64,000 nucleotides of DNA from Bacillota bacterium (GTDB lineage: Bacteria > Bacillota > Clostridia > Oscillospirales > Acutalibacteraceae), in the NCBI GenBank assembly GCA_022706685.1, contig JAKJCA010000005.1:1-64000 (forward strand), written 5' to 3'. The notes under the pieces were generated by a model that worked only from the letters and a program-made list of their open reading frames with translations, searched no databases and was not told where the DNA came from. Made by a program: the position numbers and the translations under genes. Shown here in pieces: positions 1 to 8,509 of the stretch. Numbering within the stretch: the stretch's first letter is position 1; each line of letters starts with the position of its first letter.

Positions 1-40
1 GGTTACTATATTCGAAATCTGTGAATGTTTGCTGATTCAT
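1..40 (-). CDS. IS5-family transposase, N-terminal 13 codons (partial)
   Basis: An ATG preceded by GGGGTG reads MNQQTFTDFEYSN before running off the left edge of the window. The pattern M-x-QTF-x-D-x-EY is the usual N-terminus of IS5-family DDE transposases, which cut and paste their own element. Support comes from the flank: an extended -10 box (TGG TATAAT) faces the gene, and a plausible terminal repeat followed by a YTAR target lies at 100-121. Only 13 residues are visible, so the family call rests on a short motif plus context, and whether the gene is intact cannot be seen. Confidence 0.6.
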   Translation of the reverse strand, partial: MNQQTFTDFEYSN

Positions 41-68
41 GTTTCACCCCGTCGATTTTGATGCCTTT

Positions 69-77
69 ATTATACCA
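69..77 (-). promoter_or_regulatory. Extended -10 promoter for the IS transposase
   Basis: On the minus strand TGG-TATAAT sits about 30 bases before the transposase ATG. No good -35 box is visible at the right distance. Confidence 0.4.
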
Positions 78-99
78 TTTTACCGGTCCTTGTGGGTTT

Positions 100-121
100 G
101 ATTAAATCAGCGGTTCCTTAG
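100..121. mobile_element. Probable end of an IS5-type element: terminal repeat and TTAG target
   Basis: Read toward the transposase, the sequence starts GGAACCGCTGATTTAATC (117 to 100). It is flanked outside by TTAG (118-121), which fits the YTAR target of the IS5 group. The partner repeat lies outside the window, so the end is inferred from position, target match and the transposase start next to it. Confidence 0.45.
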
Positions 122-146
122 TAAATCAATCTGTATTTATAGCATG

Positions 147-167
147 GAAACGTATTATAATCGTTTC
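147..167. promoter_or_regulatory. Inverted repeat GAAACG-N9-CGTTTC over a TATAAT box
   Basis: Two perfect 6-base half sites (147-152 and 162-167) flank a 9-base spacer containing most of the -10 box TATAAT (156-161). The placement, about 45 bases before the beta-mannosidase start, fits a repressor operator for that gene. GAAACG half sites recall LacI-type operators, though those are usually contiguous. No regulator gene is adjacent in the window. Confidence 0.4.
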
Positions 168-206
168 ATCAATCTTAAATAATGCAATGATCGGGATGAT
201 TGCCGG

Positions 207-2753
207 ATGATTGTCTCTCTTGATAAAGGCTGGGAACTCCGGGACGCGCCGCTGACATGGGGTGTTGGCGAAGCCGCGCAGATCCTCAGCCGGAAAAACT
301 GTATTCTTGAGACCGGCGGCGGCACCGGAACGGGCTGGATGAAAACAGACCTGCCGTGCGACGTGCATATGCCACTGATGGAAAATGGCATCATCAAAGA
401 CCCCGTCAAGGCAGATTACTGCTTTGAAAGCGAGTGGATCGAAAAACGCTCCTGGTGGTTTTTGCGGGAAATCGGCAGCGATGAAATCGACAGGGGCTGC
501 GATTTGGTTGAGCTTGAAATCGATTCCCTCGACGCGGAGGCGGACGTGTTTTTTAACGGCATTCACCTCGGCCGGCACCGCAGCGCGCATTACCCGTTTA
601 TTCATGATGTGAAGCCTTATGTAACAGACGGAAAAAACACCCTTTTGGTGCGCGTCACCAGCGGGTTGGAGCATGTGACAGAGGAGGATGTGGCACAGTT
701 GGGCTGGGCGGTTGCCTGCGAATCGGACGCCCACAAAGGCCTGCGCCGCGGGGACAAGCGCCGCTCGTTCGTCCGCAAGCCGCAGTATGTCTACGGGTGG
801 GACTGGAGCCCGCGCATCGCTACGGTCGGCATTATGAAAGGCGCCCGCATCAACTGTTGTAATCGCATCGAGGTGCGGGGCAGCAGCTTATCGGTTATCA
901 GTGTCGAACTACCTGCCAAAATCAAGGCGGTTGTTGAAGTGGAAAACTTGCGTTTTTTCGAGACCATCGACACCGGTGTGAAAGTGGAGATGTTTTTTGG
1001 CGGAGAGAGGTCAGCCGCCGCGGAGAAAAATGATATCCTGATGGTCTCCGGCATGAACTATGTCGAGTTGGAACTCGACGTGCCCGACGCCCGTCTGTGG
1101 TGGCCCAACGGTATGGGGGAGCAGCCGCTATATGATGTCAAAATCACCGCCGCGAGCGGCGGGTTTGAGTCAATCAGCGAATTGAAATTCGGTATCCGGA
1201 CCATAGAACCGGATACAAGCAGAATCGACGGTGAAAACCGCTGGTTCCGCTTTTTCGTCAACGGCAAACCGCTGATGTGCAAGGGCGGCGATTGGATATC
1301 CGCCGACGCCGTTTACGCCAGGGTGACCGATGAAAAATACGACAAGCTCATCCGCGAGGCAAAGGCCGCCCATTTCACCATGCTGCGGGTTTGGGGCGGC
1401 GGGATTTACGAGAGGGACGCTTTTTTTAAGGCCTGCGACCGGTACGGCATTTTGATTTGGCAAGACTTCATGTTCTCGTGCTCGATTTACCCGGACCATC
1501 TCGACTGGTTCCAACGGGAGGTTGAAAAAGAAATCGACTACCAGACCCGGCGGCTGCGCAACCACGCCTCCCTCGCGCTGTGGTGCGGGAACAACGAAAA
1601 CCAGTGGATATACAGGGACTTGTCGCGCTCAAAACTGGCGTACAGCCGCAATAAAAGTTACGGCTTGACCATCTATAACCAAATTGCCCCTGCCATTGTG
1701 CGCAAAAACTGCGCGCATATCCCCTATTGGAGTTCCTCGCCGTACGGCGGCAGCGAGCCCAACGCCAATGAAGTCGGCGACAGGCACCACTGGGGCGACT
1801 GCATGATGAACCGCGAAATGGAAAAGCGCGTCACGCCGGAGGAATACGATCAAATCACGGCGAAGTTTATCTCGGAATACGGCTACCCCGGCCCCTGCCC
1901 ATTGAAAAGCATCGAAGAATATTTCGACGGCAAGCCCGTCGACAGAGAGAGCGGCGTGTGGGAACTGCACAACAACACCTTTGAAAAGCACACGGTCAAG
2001 GCGGGCATTCAAAAGCATTACACGGAAAGATCACTCGATTTGCCCGAATATATCCTGTACGCATCCATGGTGCAGTCGCTGATGCTGAACTATTCACTGG
2101 AGGCCATCCGCAGCAAGCCGCAGTGCTCGGGCGCGCTGTTTTGGATGTATAACGACTGCTGGGGCGAAGTGGGCTGGACCATCATCGACTATTACCTGCG
2201 ACGCAAACCCTCGTTTTACGGCGTGAAGCGGGCATTTGAACCGGTGAAGCTGATATTGCGCAAAAACGGGGACCAAGCAGCGGTCACCGGCTGCAACGAT
2301 ACGGCGGAAGAAATCACCTTCCGCGCGCAGGCCGGCTGGTTTCCGCTGGACGGCTCGGCGCGCCGAACCGAAGAAGTCGCCATTGTCATACCCGCCTTTT
2401 TCCGCGGGGTTGTTTTGGAACTGCCCGTCGCCGAGGGTGATGCCCGCAAAGAGGTGTGGGCTCTCAAACCGGACGGCGAAACCGTGCGCCCGGCCGTCCT
2501 GCGGCAGAATTCGTTCAAAGGCCTCGACCTGCCGGAAAGCAAAATCAACGCGGAAATGGTCGGCGCGGATGCCGGCGGCGTATTGGTCCGCGTCAGCGCG
2601 GACAACTACTGCCACGGGGTGCATTTCGGCTTGGAAAACGCCGTTCCCGAGGACGAATATTTCGACCTGCTGCCCGGCGAAAGCAGAACCGTCAGAATAG
2701 AGGGTTTGGCGGCGGATGAATTCGAGGGAATGACCATCAAGACCGTCTTATAG
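207..2753 (+). CDS. GH2 beta-mannosidase
   Basis: An 848-residue enzyme predicted to release terminal beta-mannose from mannosides or mannan/N-glycan fragments. No signal peptide is seen, so it is probably cytoplasmic and acts on imported oligosaccharides. The N-terminal jelly roll (about 1-190) and immunoglobulin-like domain lead into a TIM barrel. The barrel carries the beta-mannosidase signature WCGNNEN, with Glu464 as likely acid/base, and SEYGYPG with Glu557 as likely nucleophile. WCGNNE separates this group from GH2 beta-galactosidases and glucuronidases. Length is typical. The ribosome site before ATG 207 is weak (GGGATG). The gene follows an IS end, and a GH-like gene starts 67 bases downstream, probably in the same transcript. 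Confidence 0.9.
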   Translation: MIVSLDKGWELRDAPLTWGVGEAAQILSRKNCILETGGGTGTGWMKTDLPCDVHMPLMENGIIKDPVKADYCFESEWIEKRSWWFLREIGSDEIDRGCDLVELEIDSLDAEADVFFNGIHLGRHRSAHYPFIHDVKPYVTDGKNTLLVRVTSGLEHVTEEDVAQLGWAVACESDAHKGLRRGDKRRSFVRKPQYVYGWDWSPRIATVGIMKGARINCCNRIEVRGSSLSVISVELPAKIKAVVEVENLRFFETIDTGVKVEMFFGGERSAAAEKNDILMVSGMNYVELELDVPDARLWWPNGMGEQPLYDVKITAASGGFESISELKFGIRTIEPDTSRIDGENRWFRFFVNGKPLMCKGGDWISADAVYARVTDEKYDKLIREAKAAHFTMLRVWGGGIYERDAFFKACDRYGILIWQDFMFSCSIYPDHLDWFQREVEKEIDYQTRRLRNHASLALWCGNNENQWIYRDLSRSKLAYSRNKSYGLTIYNQIAPAIVRKNCAHIPYWSSSPYGGSEPNANEVGDRHHWGDCMMNREMEKRVTPEEYDQITAKFISEYGYPGPCPLKSIEEYFDGKPVDRESGVWELHNNTFEKHTVKAGIQKHYTERSLDLPEYILYASMVQSLMLNYSLEAIRSKPQCSGALFWMYNDCWGEVGWTIIDYYLRRKPSFYGVKRAFEPVKLILRKNGDQAAVTGCNDTAEEITFRAQAGWFPLDGSARRTEEVAIVIPAFFRGVVLELPVAEGDARKEVWALKPDGETVRPAVLRQNSFKGLDLPESKINAEMVGADAGGVLVRVSADNYCHGVHFGLENAVPEDEYFDLLPGESRTVRIEGLAADEFEGMTIKTVL

Positions 2754-2820
2754 CATTCGTCAAACCCCGTTCCGGACACGCTTGGCACGTTTAATGCTTT
2801 TCTTGGAAAGGAAGTATTTT

Positions 2821-3942
2821 TTGAAGGAAATCGGCTTTTGGGATTATTCCTGCCCCCGGCACGGTTCGCTGGAACGGTATAACGAGAACGACTGGGATAT
2901 CCTGCTGGACGATATGGCGCAAGGCGGTTTCAATTCGCTTGTCCTGGGCGTCAAATGGCTGACTACCGGTTACCGTTCGCGCTTCCCCTGGCTTGACCGC
3001 GACCCTGCCTGCTCGGCTGTGAAAACAGACAACGGCATCCTGCATTACGCGCTCAACGCGGCACGCGCCAGACAAATCAAAACCAGGCTACTGATTGTCG
3101 AAAACCAGTTCCCCGTAAAAACCTTCGGCCTCGAGCCGGTCTGGGCGCCGGAAGGCACGAAGGAGGCCTTCGGCGAGTATTTCGGCTGTTATGACCTCGA
3201 CCATCCCGGGCTGCGCGAGCGGATGCTTGAGATGACCGATGAAATCGTACGGCTCTTCGGTGCCGAAACGGACGGCTTTGTGCTGGAACTGGAATTCGGC
3301 GACAGGGATGAGCCGCACCGCGTGGACATCTATAACCGGTGGGCACGAGAAAACGGGAGACCCGACTACCAAACCATCAAGAACATCGATTTGCAGCCGA
3401 GGAGTTTCCCTTTCACGCACTGGCGCGATTTTACGACCCAGCGGCGTATCGATATATTCAAGGAATTGGAAGCGGTTATACGGGCCGCGGGGTTCGCGGG
3501 CGAACTCTCCACAATCGCGGAACTTGAAAACAGCCCGATGGCGGTCATCGGCAACATGAATTTCGGCATGGTGCGCCAACAGACGCCGGCGTGTTCCCTC
3601 GTTACTTATGACAGTATTTACGACAGGAATCAAAACAGGCTCGCGACGATGGATTTTTGCGTCGTCCAGCCCAAAACATTCGGGTTTACCGTCTACTATC
3701 TTTCCCGCGGGGTGATGCCCTGGGCGAACGACCCGTCGGTCTTCGGCCCTCTGGAAGAGCAGTGGAAAATGACGCTGGAAGATGCGAAGAGGTTTAACCC
3801 CGACGGACTTTGGTTTATGGGCAGCGACTGCCGGATGGACGACGGCGTGGTGTGCGGCGTGCGGAACCTGGCCAAATTCGGCTTCACCAACGGTAGGGAG
3901 GCAAGGCTCAAACTGCTCAAAACAGCGGGGCAAACAACTTAA
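2821..3942 (+). CDS. Uncharacterised TIM-barrel-like protein, possible glycosidase
   Basis: I do not recognise the family. The start chosen is TTG 2821, because GGAAAGGAAG (2805-2814) lies 6 bases before it; an earlier in-frame TTG at 2782 has no ribosome site. The 373-residue protein has no signal peptide. Its first part (ILLDDMAQGGFNSLVLGVKW) reads like the first strands of glycoside hydrolase barrels that place substrate along a bench of aromatic residues. Candidate acidic residues sit in VLELEFGDRDE and TIAELEN, the second being a common place for a nucleophile. Position directly behind the beta-mannosidase suggests glycan breakdown. Glycosidase activity is inference; a sugar-binding or isomerase role is possible. 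Confidence 0.55.
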   Translation: MKEIGFWDYSCPRHGSLERYNENDWDILLDDMAQGGFNSLVLGVKWLTTGYRSRFPWLDRDPACSAVKTDNGILHYALNAARARQIKTRLLIVENQFPVKTFGLEPVWAPEGTKEAFGEYFGCYDLDHPGLRERMLEMTDEIVRLFGAETDGFVLELEFGDRDEPHRVDIYNRWARENGRPDYQTIKNIDLQPRSFPFTHWRDFTTQRRIDIFKELEAVIRAAGFAGELSTIAELENSPMAVIGNMNFGMVRQQTPACSLVTYDSIYDRNQNRLATMDFCVVQPKTFGFTVYYLSRGVMPWANDPSVFGPLEEQWKMTLEDAKRFNPDGLWFMGSDCRMDDGVVCGVRNLAKFGFTNGREARLKLLKTAGQTT

Positions 3943-3950
3943 CCCCGATG

Positions 3951-3994
3951 CCGGCAACCGCTCCGCTGCCTGTGAGCAGCGGGGCGGTTGCCGG
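3951..3994. terminator. Long hairpin between convergent genes
   Basis: CCGGCAACCGC (3951-3961) pairs with GCGGTTGCCGG (3984-3994), with an inner CCGCTGC/GCAGCGG stem. No clear T run follows on either strand. It lies between the convergent GH-like and transporter genes. Confidence 0.55.
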
Positions 3995-4060
3995 TTGAAA
4001 AACTGTATTGAGTTTTAAAAATGAATTGAAAATTTTTTCGACATATCGCGCCTTGCGCCG

Positions 4061-5365
4061 TTATATTGGTTCCTTGATTTCCTCATCATAGCCTTTGCAT
4101 TGCGTAGAAACCAGGTAAGCTCCTATCAGCAACAAAATGGGCACGGCGGAAATGAGAAGGCGGAAAGTCAAATCGGGGTACGGCCCGGGTTCATCGCCGC
4201 TTTTATACCCTGTCAGCAGGCCCATGGCCAGTACGATGACCGCCGAAACAATGGGGCTTACCTGCCGGATAAAGCTGGCGATGCTCGTGATGACGCCTTC
4301 GCGCCGCTCGCCGTACTTCCTGATATCCTCGTCGATGATTCTGCCGCGCATGACGCCGGGCGTAATCAGATAACCGGCCATGCCGAAACCGGCGCAGAAA
4401 GCGGCAAGGACGCCGGTTAAAAATGTCTTTGCGAAAAGCAGGGGTGTCAGGCAGCCGGCATAGACCAGAAAGGACAGTTTCCACGCTTTTTTCGCGCCGA
4501 GTTTATTGATGAGATAGCTCCAAAACGAAACCAGGAAAATCACGGGGGCGAAAGCCACGCCCATCATGACGGTGACCTGGTCCCCGTCGATTTTCAGGCA
4601 GTATTTGCCATAGAAAAGCAGGAGCCCCGCAAGCGTGGCGTTCACCGTTTGTGCCAACAGATTGGAAATATTGAATGCCCAAAAGGGCTTGTTGGATAGG
4701 GTCTCCTTAAAACTCTTGACAAACCGGATACGCGGCTGCTGCTGGTGGGCGGGGTTTTCGGACAGCGTCAGAATGCAAACCGTGATAAGCGCCGCATAGA
4801 CAAGGGCGATAATCAGCGACATGCCTGTCGCGCCCAAATTGTAATAAAGGCTGATGCCCGCGGTCGAGGAAATCAGCACGCCGGCAATTTCCCCCATGAC
4901 CTTGAACATCTCGCCCTTCGAGCGTTCCCGGTCCCCGGTGTAAACTTCGGGATAGACCGTTTCGTAGTTGACCCACTGCATCCCGGCGGCTGTTTCATAA
5001 ATCAGCAAGCCGAAAAACAGCCACCAGGCCAGGACGGTTTTGTTACCCGAGGCGATAAAGCCCGACGGCGGCGAAAAGATGAAGACGAAGCCAAAAATAA
5101 ACAGCGGGGCGGAAAGGAGCATCCAGAACTTCCGCCTGCCGATTCTGCTGCGCGTTCTGTCGGACAGGATACCGTATAACGGGTCGTTGAAGGCGTCCCA
5201 AATCATATAAACGGTTTTGGCAACCGTGAACATCAGCAGCGTGACGCCCAGTTTATCAACATAAAAGAAGGTGTAAACGCCGGAGAAGGTTTGGTTGGCG
5301 ATGGTGAGCCCGAGCATGCCGAAACCCATGAACCACGGAGCGTTTTTACGAAAAATTTTATTCAT
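4061..5365 (-). CDS. GPH-family (MelB-like) sugar:cation symporter
   Basis: A 434-residue membrane transporter of the glycoside-pentoside-hexuronide group of the major facilitator superfamily, expected to import a sugar or glycoside with a cation. About 12 hydrophobic segments are visible. The loop 2-3 signature WDAFNDPLYGILSDRTRSRIGRRKFW-type stretch, with a DP and basic RxGRR, is characteristic. ATG 5365 is used because GAGGTG lies 5 bases upstream; in-frame sequence further upstream is GC-rich arginine-laden noise. It converges on the beta-mannosidase genes and may import their substrate. The next gene upstream on the same strand is the glycerophosphodiesterase, 53 bases away. Confidence 0.88.
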   Translation of the reverse strand: MNKIFRKNAPWFMGFGMLGLTIANQTFSGVYTFFYVDKLGVTLLMFTVAKTVYMIWDAFNDPLYGILSDRTRSRIGRRKFWMLLSAPLFIFGFVFIFSPPSGFIASGNKTVLAWWLFFGLLIYETAAGMQWVNYETVYPEVYTGDRERSKGEMFKVMGEIAGVLISSTAGISLYYNLGATGMSLIIALVYAALITVCILTLSENPAHQQQPRIRFVKSFKETLSNKPFWAFNISNLLAQTVNATLAGLLLFYGKYCLKIDGDQVTVMMGVAFAPVIFLVSFWSYLINKLGAKKAWKLSFLVYAGCLTPLLFAKTFLTGVLAAFCAGFGMAGYLITPGVMRGRIIDEDIRKYGERREGVITSIASFIRQVSPIVSAVIVLAMGLLTGYKSGDEPGPYPDLTFRLLISAVPILLLIGAYLVSTQCKGYDEEIKEPI

Positions 5366-5418
5366 GCGCACACCTCTGTCCGGCACGTCAATCCTGTGCT
5401 CTTTGACCGTTTTCGGCG

Positions 5419-6423
5419 TCAGCCTGCGTGGATGATGTCGTAGACCTTCTCGGGATAGTCGGTCATCAGCACGTCGGCGCCGGCGGCGGCGAGCGCGCGG
5501 ACGTCGCCGTCGGTATTGACGGTCCAATAGCACATCGCCAGGCCGTAACGGTGGGCGTAGTCGATAAATGCAGCGTCGCCGCAATGGGCGATCATCATAC
5601 GGTTGTCGTCCTCGTAATACGGCAGCGAGAGCGCTATATAGGGCAGGTCGACGCCCGTCAGGTCCTCGCCGCAATAGTAGGCGCTGTAGAGCTGCAGGCA
5701 TTCGGCAATGCTGGCGAAACGTTGGAGCCGGCCGGAGTACGCGCGGTCGATATACGCTGTGATGTCAGCCCAGTAACTGCCGATGACCGCGTTGCCGGCC
5801 AGACCGCGTTGCTCAAGGATAACGGCGAGTTGATCGACCATCGAGGGACCCCAGGGGAACGGATACTTGACCTCGATAGAATAAAGATAACGCTGCGCGA
5901 GGCCCCTCGCGGCAAGCCAGTCGAAGAAATCCGCCAGTTTCAGAATACGCAGATTGTCGGGGATATCGGCGCCGCGCAGGCCGCGGTAAGGATACTTTCC
6001 GCCTCGGTTGAAGTTCTCGCCCATATTCAGGTTGCGCAGCTGCGCATAGGTTTTGGAAAAGACGGTGGTGTTCGCCCGCCCGAAATACTCGGCCGCGTCG
6101 CTGTTTTCGTCAAGATAAAGGCTGTGGTAAAGGACGAGTTCCCCGTCCGACGTGATTTGGATGTCGATTTCAAACATATCGACTTCGTCACCCGCAGCGA
6201 CGGCTGCCTCGAGGGCCATAAGGGTGTTCTCGGGCGCGTTGCCCTTGCCGGTACGGTGCGCGGCGACGAGCGGCATGCCTGCGCTGCGCGCCATGAAAGC
6301 GCTTTGCGGCTGCGGAAAATACGACGCGGTCCCGAGGTCCCCCCGTTGAAGCGACGTGATAAGCGCCAGCGACGATACGATCAGGCAGATAAACTTTTTC
6401 ACGGCGGTGAATACTGCTGTCAA
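5419..6423 (-). CDS. Secreted or membrane-anchored glycerophosphodiester phosphodiesterase
   Basis: A 334-residue GDPD-family protein that should hydrolyse glycerophosphodiesters to glycerol 3-phosphate and an alcohol. A signal or anchor helix (about residues 10-24, FICLIVSSLALI) places it outside the membrane. The catalytic opening AAHRTGKGNAPENT resembles HRGxxxxxPENT but has Thr after HR. Metal-binding EIDIQ and LYHS follow, and the barrel ends with MCYWTVNTDGD and DVLMTDYP, as in the family. TTG 6423 has AGGGGG 8 bases upstream; GTG 6402 is an alternative without a ribosome site. It is divergent from an LCAT-like hydrolase, suggesting linked phospholipid use. Confidence 0.88.
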   Translation of the reverse strand: MTAVFTAVKKFICLIVSSLALITSLQRGDLGTASYFPQPQSAFMARSAGMPLVAAHRTGKGNAPENTLMALEAAVAAGDEVDMFEIDIQITSDGELVLYHSLYLDENSDAAEYFGRANTTVFSKTYAQLRNLNMGENFNRGGKYPYRGLRGADIPDNLRILKLADFFDWLAARGLAQRYLYSIEVKYPFPWGPSMVDQLAVILEQRGLAGNAVIGSYWADITAYIDRAYSGRLQRFASIAECLQLYSAYYCGEDLTGVDLPYIALSLPYYEDDNRMMIAHCGDAAFIDYAHRYGLAMCYWTVNTDGDVRALAAAGADVLMTDYPEKVYDIIHAG

Positions 6424-6449
6424 AGAAAGCGCCCCCTTCGATATTCGCT

Positions 6450-6458
6450 ATTATATCA
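6450..6458 (-). promoter_or_regulatory. Extended -10 for the glycerophosphodiesterase gene
   Basis: TGA-TATAAT on the minus strand, 27 bases before the TTG start. No convincing -35 box. Confidence 0.45.
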
Positions 6459-6496
6459 TATCGTCCCCGGTATTTTTTCAATATTCGCGGGCAACA

Positions 6497-6525
6497 TTGT
6501 ATTGGCCGGCGATGGAAATTATAAT
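6497..6525 (+). promoter_or_regulatory. Sigma-A promoter for the LCAT-like gene
   Basis: TTGTAT (6497-6502), a 17-base spacer and a perfect TATAAT (6520-6525), 42 bases before the ATG. Confidence 0.6.
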
Positions 6526-6567
6526 GTTTTCTATGGATATAATCAGCCAAAAGGGAGTTCGCGCGAT

Positions 6568-8430
6568 ATGCTGAAAAAAACGTTGTGCACCGTTCTTTGC
6601 CTCGCGCTGACGGCAGGCCTTGCGGTCGGCGCCGCTTCCGCGCCGGTTGTGCCGGTGGTGCTGGTGGCCGGCTACAGTTCGACCAACCTGTTTCGAAACG
6701 CCGAAAGCGAAGACCGCGAACTGGTGTGGAAGCCGGAGGCCGAAACGCTCCTGCCGCGCCTGCTTGAGGAAAGCATCGGGCTCATCGCCGCCTCTGTCAG
6801 GGAGGGCCGAACCAGCCCCAACCTGCTGGCAACCGCCGCGGGACCGCTGGTGCGCGAGGTGTTCGAACCGCTGCGCGTCGACGAGCGGGGCGATTCGCCG
6901 TATCAAGTCGCGCCCTACCCGACCGGCGTTGCGCAGACGAGATACGACGTGCTTAAAAAGATGGGCGGCGAGTTCATCCCCGAATACCACTGCATGGAAG
7001 CAATCGCTGCCAGAGTCGGCGCGAACAACCTCTACCTTTGCACGCTCGACTGGCGCCGCGGGCAGGCCGACTGCGCCGCCGTGCTTGACGGTTATCTTGA
7101 CGCTGTCCGCAGCGTGACAGGCAGCCCGACGGTCAACCTGATCGGCATCAGTTTCGGCGGGCAGGTCATCGGCACTTACCTGACGCTGTATGAGGACGCG
7201 GACATCGGCAATGTCGTGCTCAACTGCCCCGCGCTCGACGGCACTTCCATCGCGGGGCAGCTGCTGGCAGGGGAGCCGCTCGATATCCAATACGGCGAAC
7301 TGCTCAATTTTTCCATGGAACTTGACCGCGACGAAAGCAAAAAGGACCTGCTGTTCCTGGCGGACACCGTCGGGCTGAGCGTGCTCGACGAAACGATCCG
7401 CGAAATCGTCCGGGTGTACCTTTTCGATATTTTCGTCAACTTCGGCAGTGTTTGGGATTTTGTCGGCGCGGACCAGTATGAGGCGTATAAAGCCCGCTTC
7501 CTGTCGGACGCGAAATACGGCCTTTTGAAAGCCAAAAGCGACGTTTACCACCATAGGGTCCAGGGGAAGTTCGGGGAGGTTTTCGCCGGCCTGGAAGAAA
7601 AAGGCGTCGATGTCTTTATCGTCGCGGGTTACAACAACGTTCTCTTAACGGGCGGCCCGGACTCCGACGGCGTCATCGACCTGCTTTGCGCCACCGGCGC
7701 GCGGGCTCCGGGTACCGCGCCGGCAGGGTGCGGGAACAAGAGCCATTACCATCTATCGCCGAACAGGGCCATCGACGCTTCCACCGGCTTCTTGCCGGAG
7801 CGCACCTGGTATGTCGACGGATTGATGCACGGCCAGAGTTACTGGGACGACACCTCGACGCGGCTGATGATGACGCTGCTGCTGACGGACGTTATCAAAG
7901 ACGTGCATACCGATGATAATTACCCGCAGTTTATGTTCGCAAGCAACCCCGGCAATATCGTTGCGGGCGCCTTCAACGCCTCAAAAAGCGGATACATCAC
8001 AAAACACGACACCGTATTCACCGTCACCAACCTTTCGCGCATCTACGATATCGCGGTGCAGGATATCCGCTGTGCCGGCGCGGACCTGCGCGTCGATGTC
8101 GACAATACGGTGCGCCTTGCGCCCGGCGCGAGCGTTGCTTTCGCCGTTCACGGCAGCGTTCCCCCCGGCAACGAAATATGCGCCGTAACCTTAGAATATC
8201 TGCGCTACGCAGAAAAGGCGGCTTTACTCGAAACCCGCACGCTGACGCACACCTTCGTCGGCGAGGAAGGCTTGGTGCCCGCAGTGACGAGAAGCAATGC
8301 CGATACCGGCGCGCTGATGGACAGCGGCGGAAGCCAAACGGTCAAAACGCTGACGCCCGAACTCCTGCTGGCCAAAATCATCGCGTGGCTGCAGCGTCTG
8401 CTCACGCTGCCGGCCAGACTGTTCGGATAA
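6568..8430 (+). CDS. Secreted alpha/beta hydrolase, LCAT-like lipase/acyltransferase
   Basis: A 620-residue exported protein with a classic signal peptide (KK, hydrophobic stretch, ASA near residues 22-25). After it comes VPVVLVAGYSS, the oxyanion-type opening of lecithin:cholesterol acyltransferase-like hydrolases. The nucleophile elbow GISFGGQ has Ser195. A conserved aspartate and His in GLMHGQSYWDD would complete the triad, though I cannot confirm the pairing. Residues about 440-590 look like an added beta-rich domain. An amphipathic C-terminus (LLLAKIIAWLQRLLTLPARLFG) may bind membrane. The frame is open 380 codons upstream, but that part is antisense to the glycerophosphodiesterase. AGGGAG precedes ATG 6568. 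Substrate unknown; lipid ester cleavage is most likely. Confidence 0.75.
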   Translation: MLKKTLCTVLCLALTAGLAVGAASAPVVPVVLVAGYSSTNLFRNAESEDRELVWKPEAETLLPRLLEESIGLIAASVREGRTSPNLLATAAGPLVREVFEPLRVDERGDSPYQVAPYPTGVAQTRYDVLKKMGGEFIPEYHCMEAIAARVGANNLYLCTLDWRRGQADCAAVLDGYLDAVRSVTGSPTVNLIGISFGGQVIGTYLTLYEDADIGNVVLNCPALDGTSIAGQLLAGEPLDIQYGELLNFSMELDRDESKKDLLFLADTVGLSVLDETIREIVRVYLFDIFVNFGSVWDFVGADQYEAYKARFLSDAKYGLLKAKSDVYHHRVQGKFGEVFAGLEEKGVDVFIVAGYNNVLLTGGPDSDGVIDLLCATGARAPGTAPAGCGNKSHYHLSPNRAIDASTGFLPERTWYVDGLMHGQSYWDDTSTRLMMTLLLTDVIKDVHTDDNYPQFMFASNPGNIVAGAFNASKSGYITKHDTVFTVTNLSRIYDIAVQDIRCAGADLRVDVDNTVRLAPGASVAFAVHGSVPPGNEICAVTLEYLRYAEKAALLETRTLTHTFVGEEGLVPAVTRSNADTGALMDSGGSQTVKTLTPELLLAKIIAWLQRLLTLPARLFG

Positions 8431-8444
8431 ACATTGCGCCAAAC

Positions 8445-8472
8445 ACAGCGGCATGCCGGGGCATGCCGCTGT
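8445..8472. terminator. 13-bp palindromic hairpin between convergent genes
   Basis: ACAGCGGCATGCC (8445-8457) and GGCATGCCGCTGT (8460-8472) pair perfectly around GG. A short TTTC follows on the plus strand and AAAC precedes, so it may act in both directions. Confidence 0.6.
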
Positions 8473-8509
8473 TTCGATGACTACGCCGTGAAGCGCGCCG
8501 GCGGTTGGT

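Noticed and set aside
5428-6567. 380 extra open codons upstream of the LCAT-like gene in the same frame
   Set aside because: They are antisense to the glycerophosphodiesterase, have no ribosome site, and the signal peptide plus promoter at 6497-6525 fix the start at 6568.
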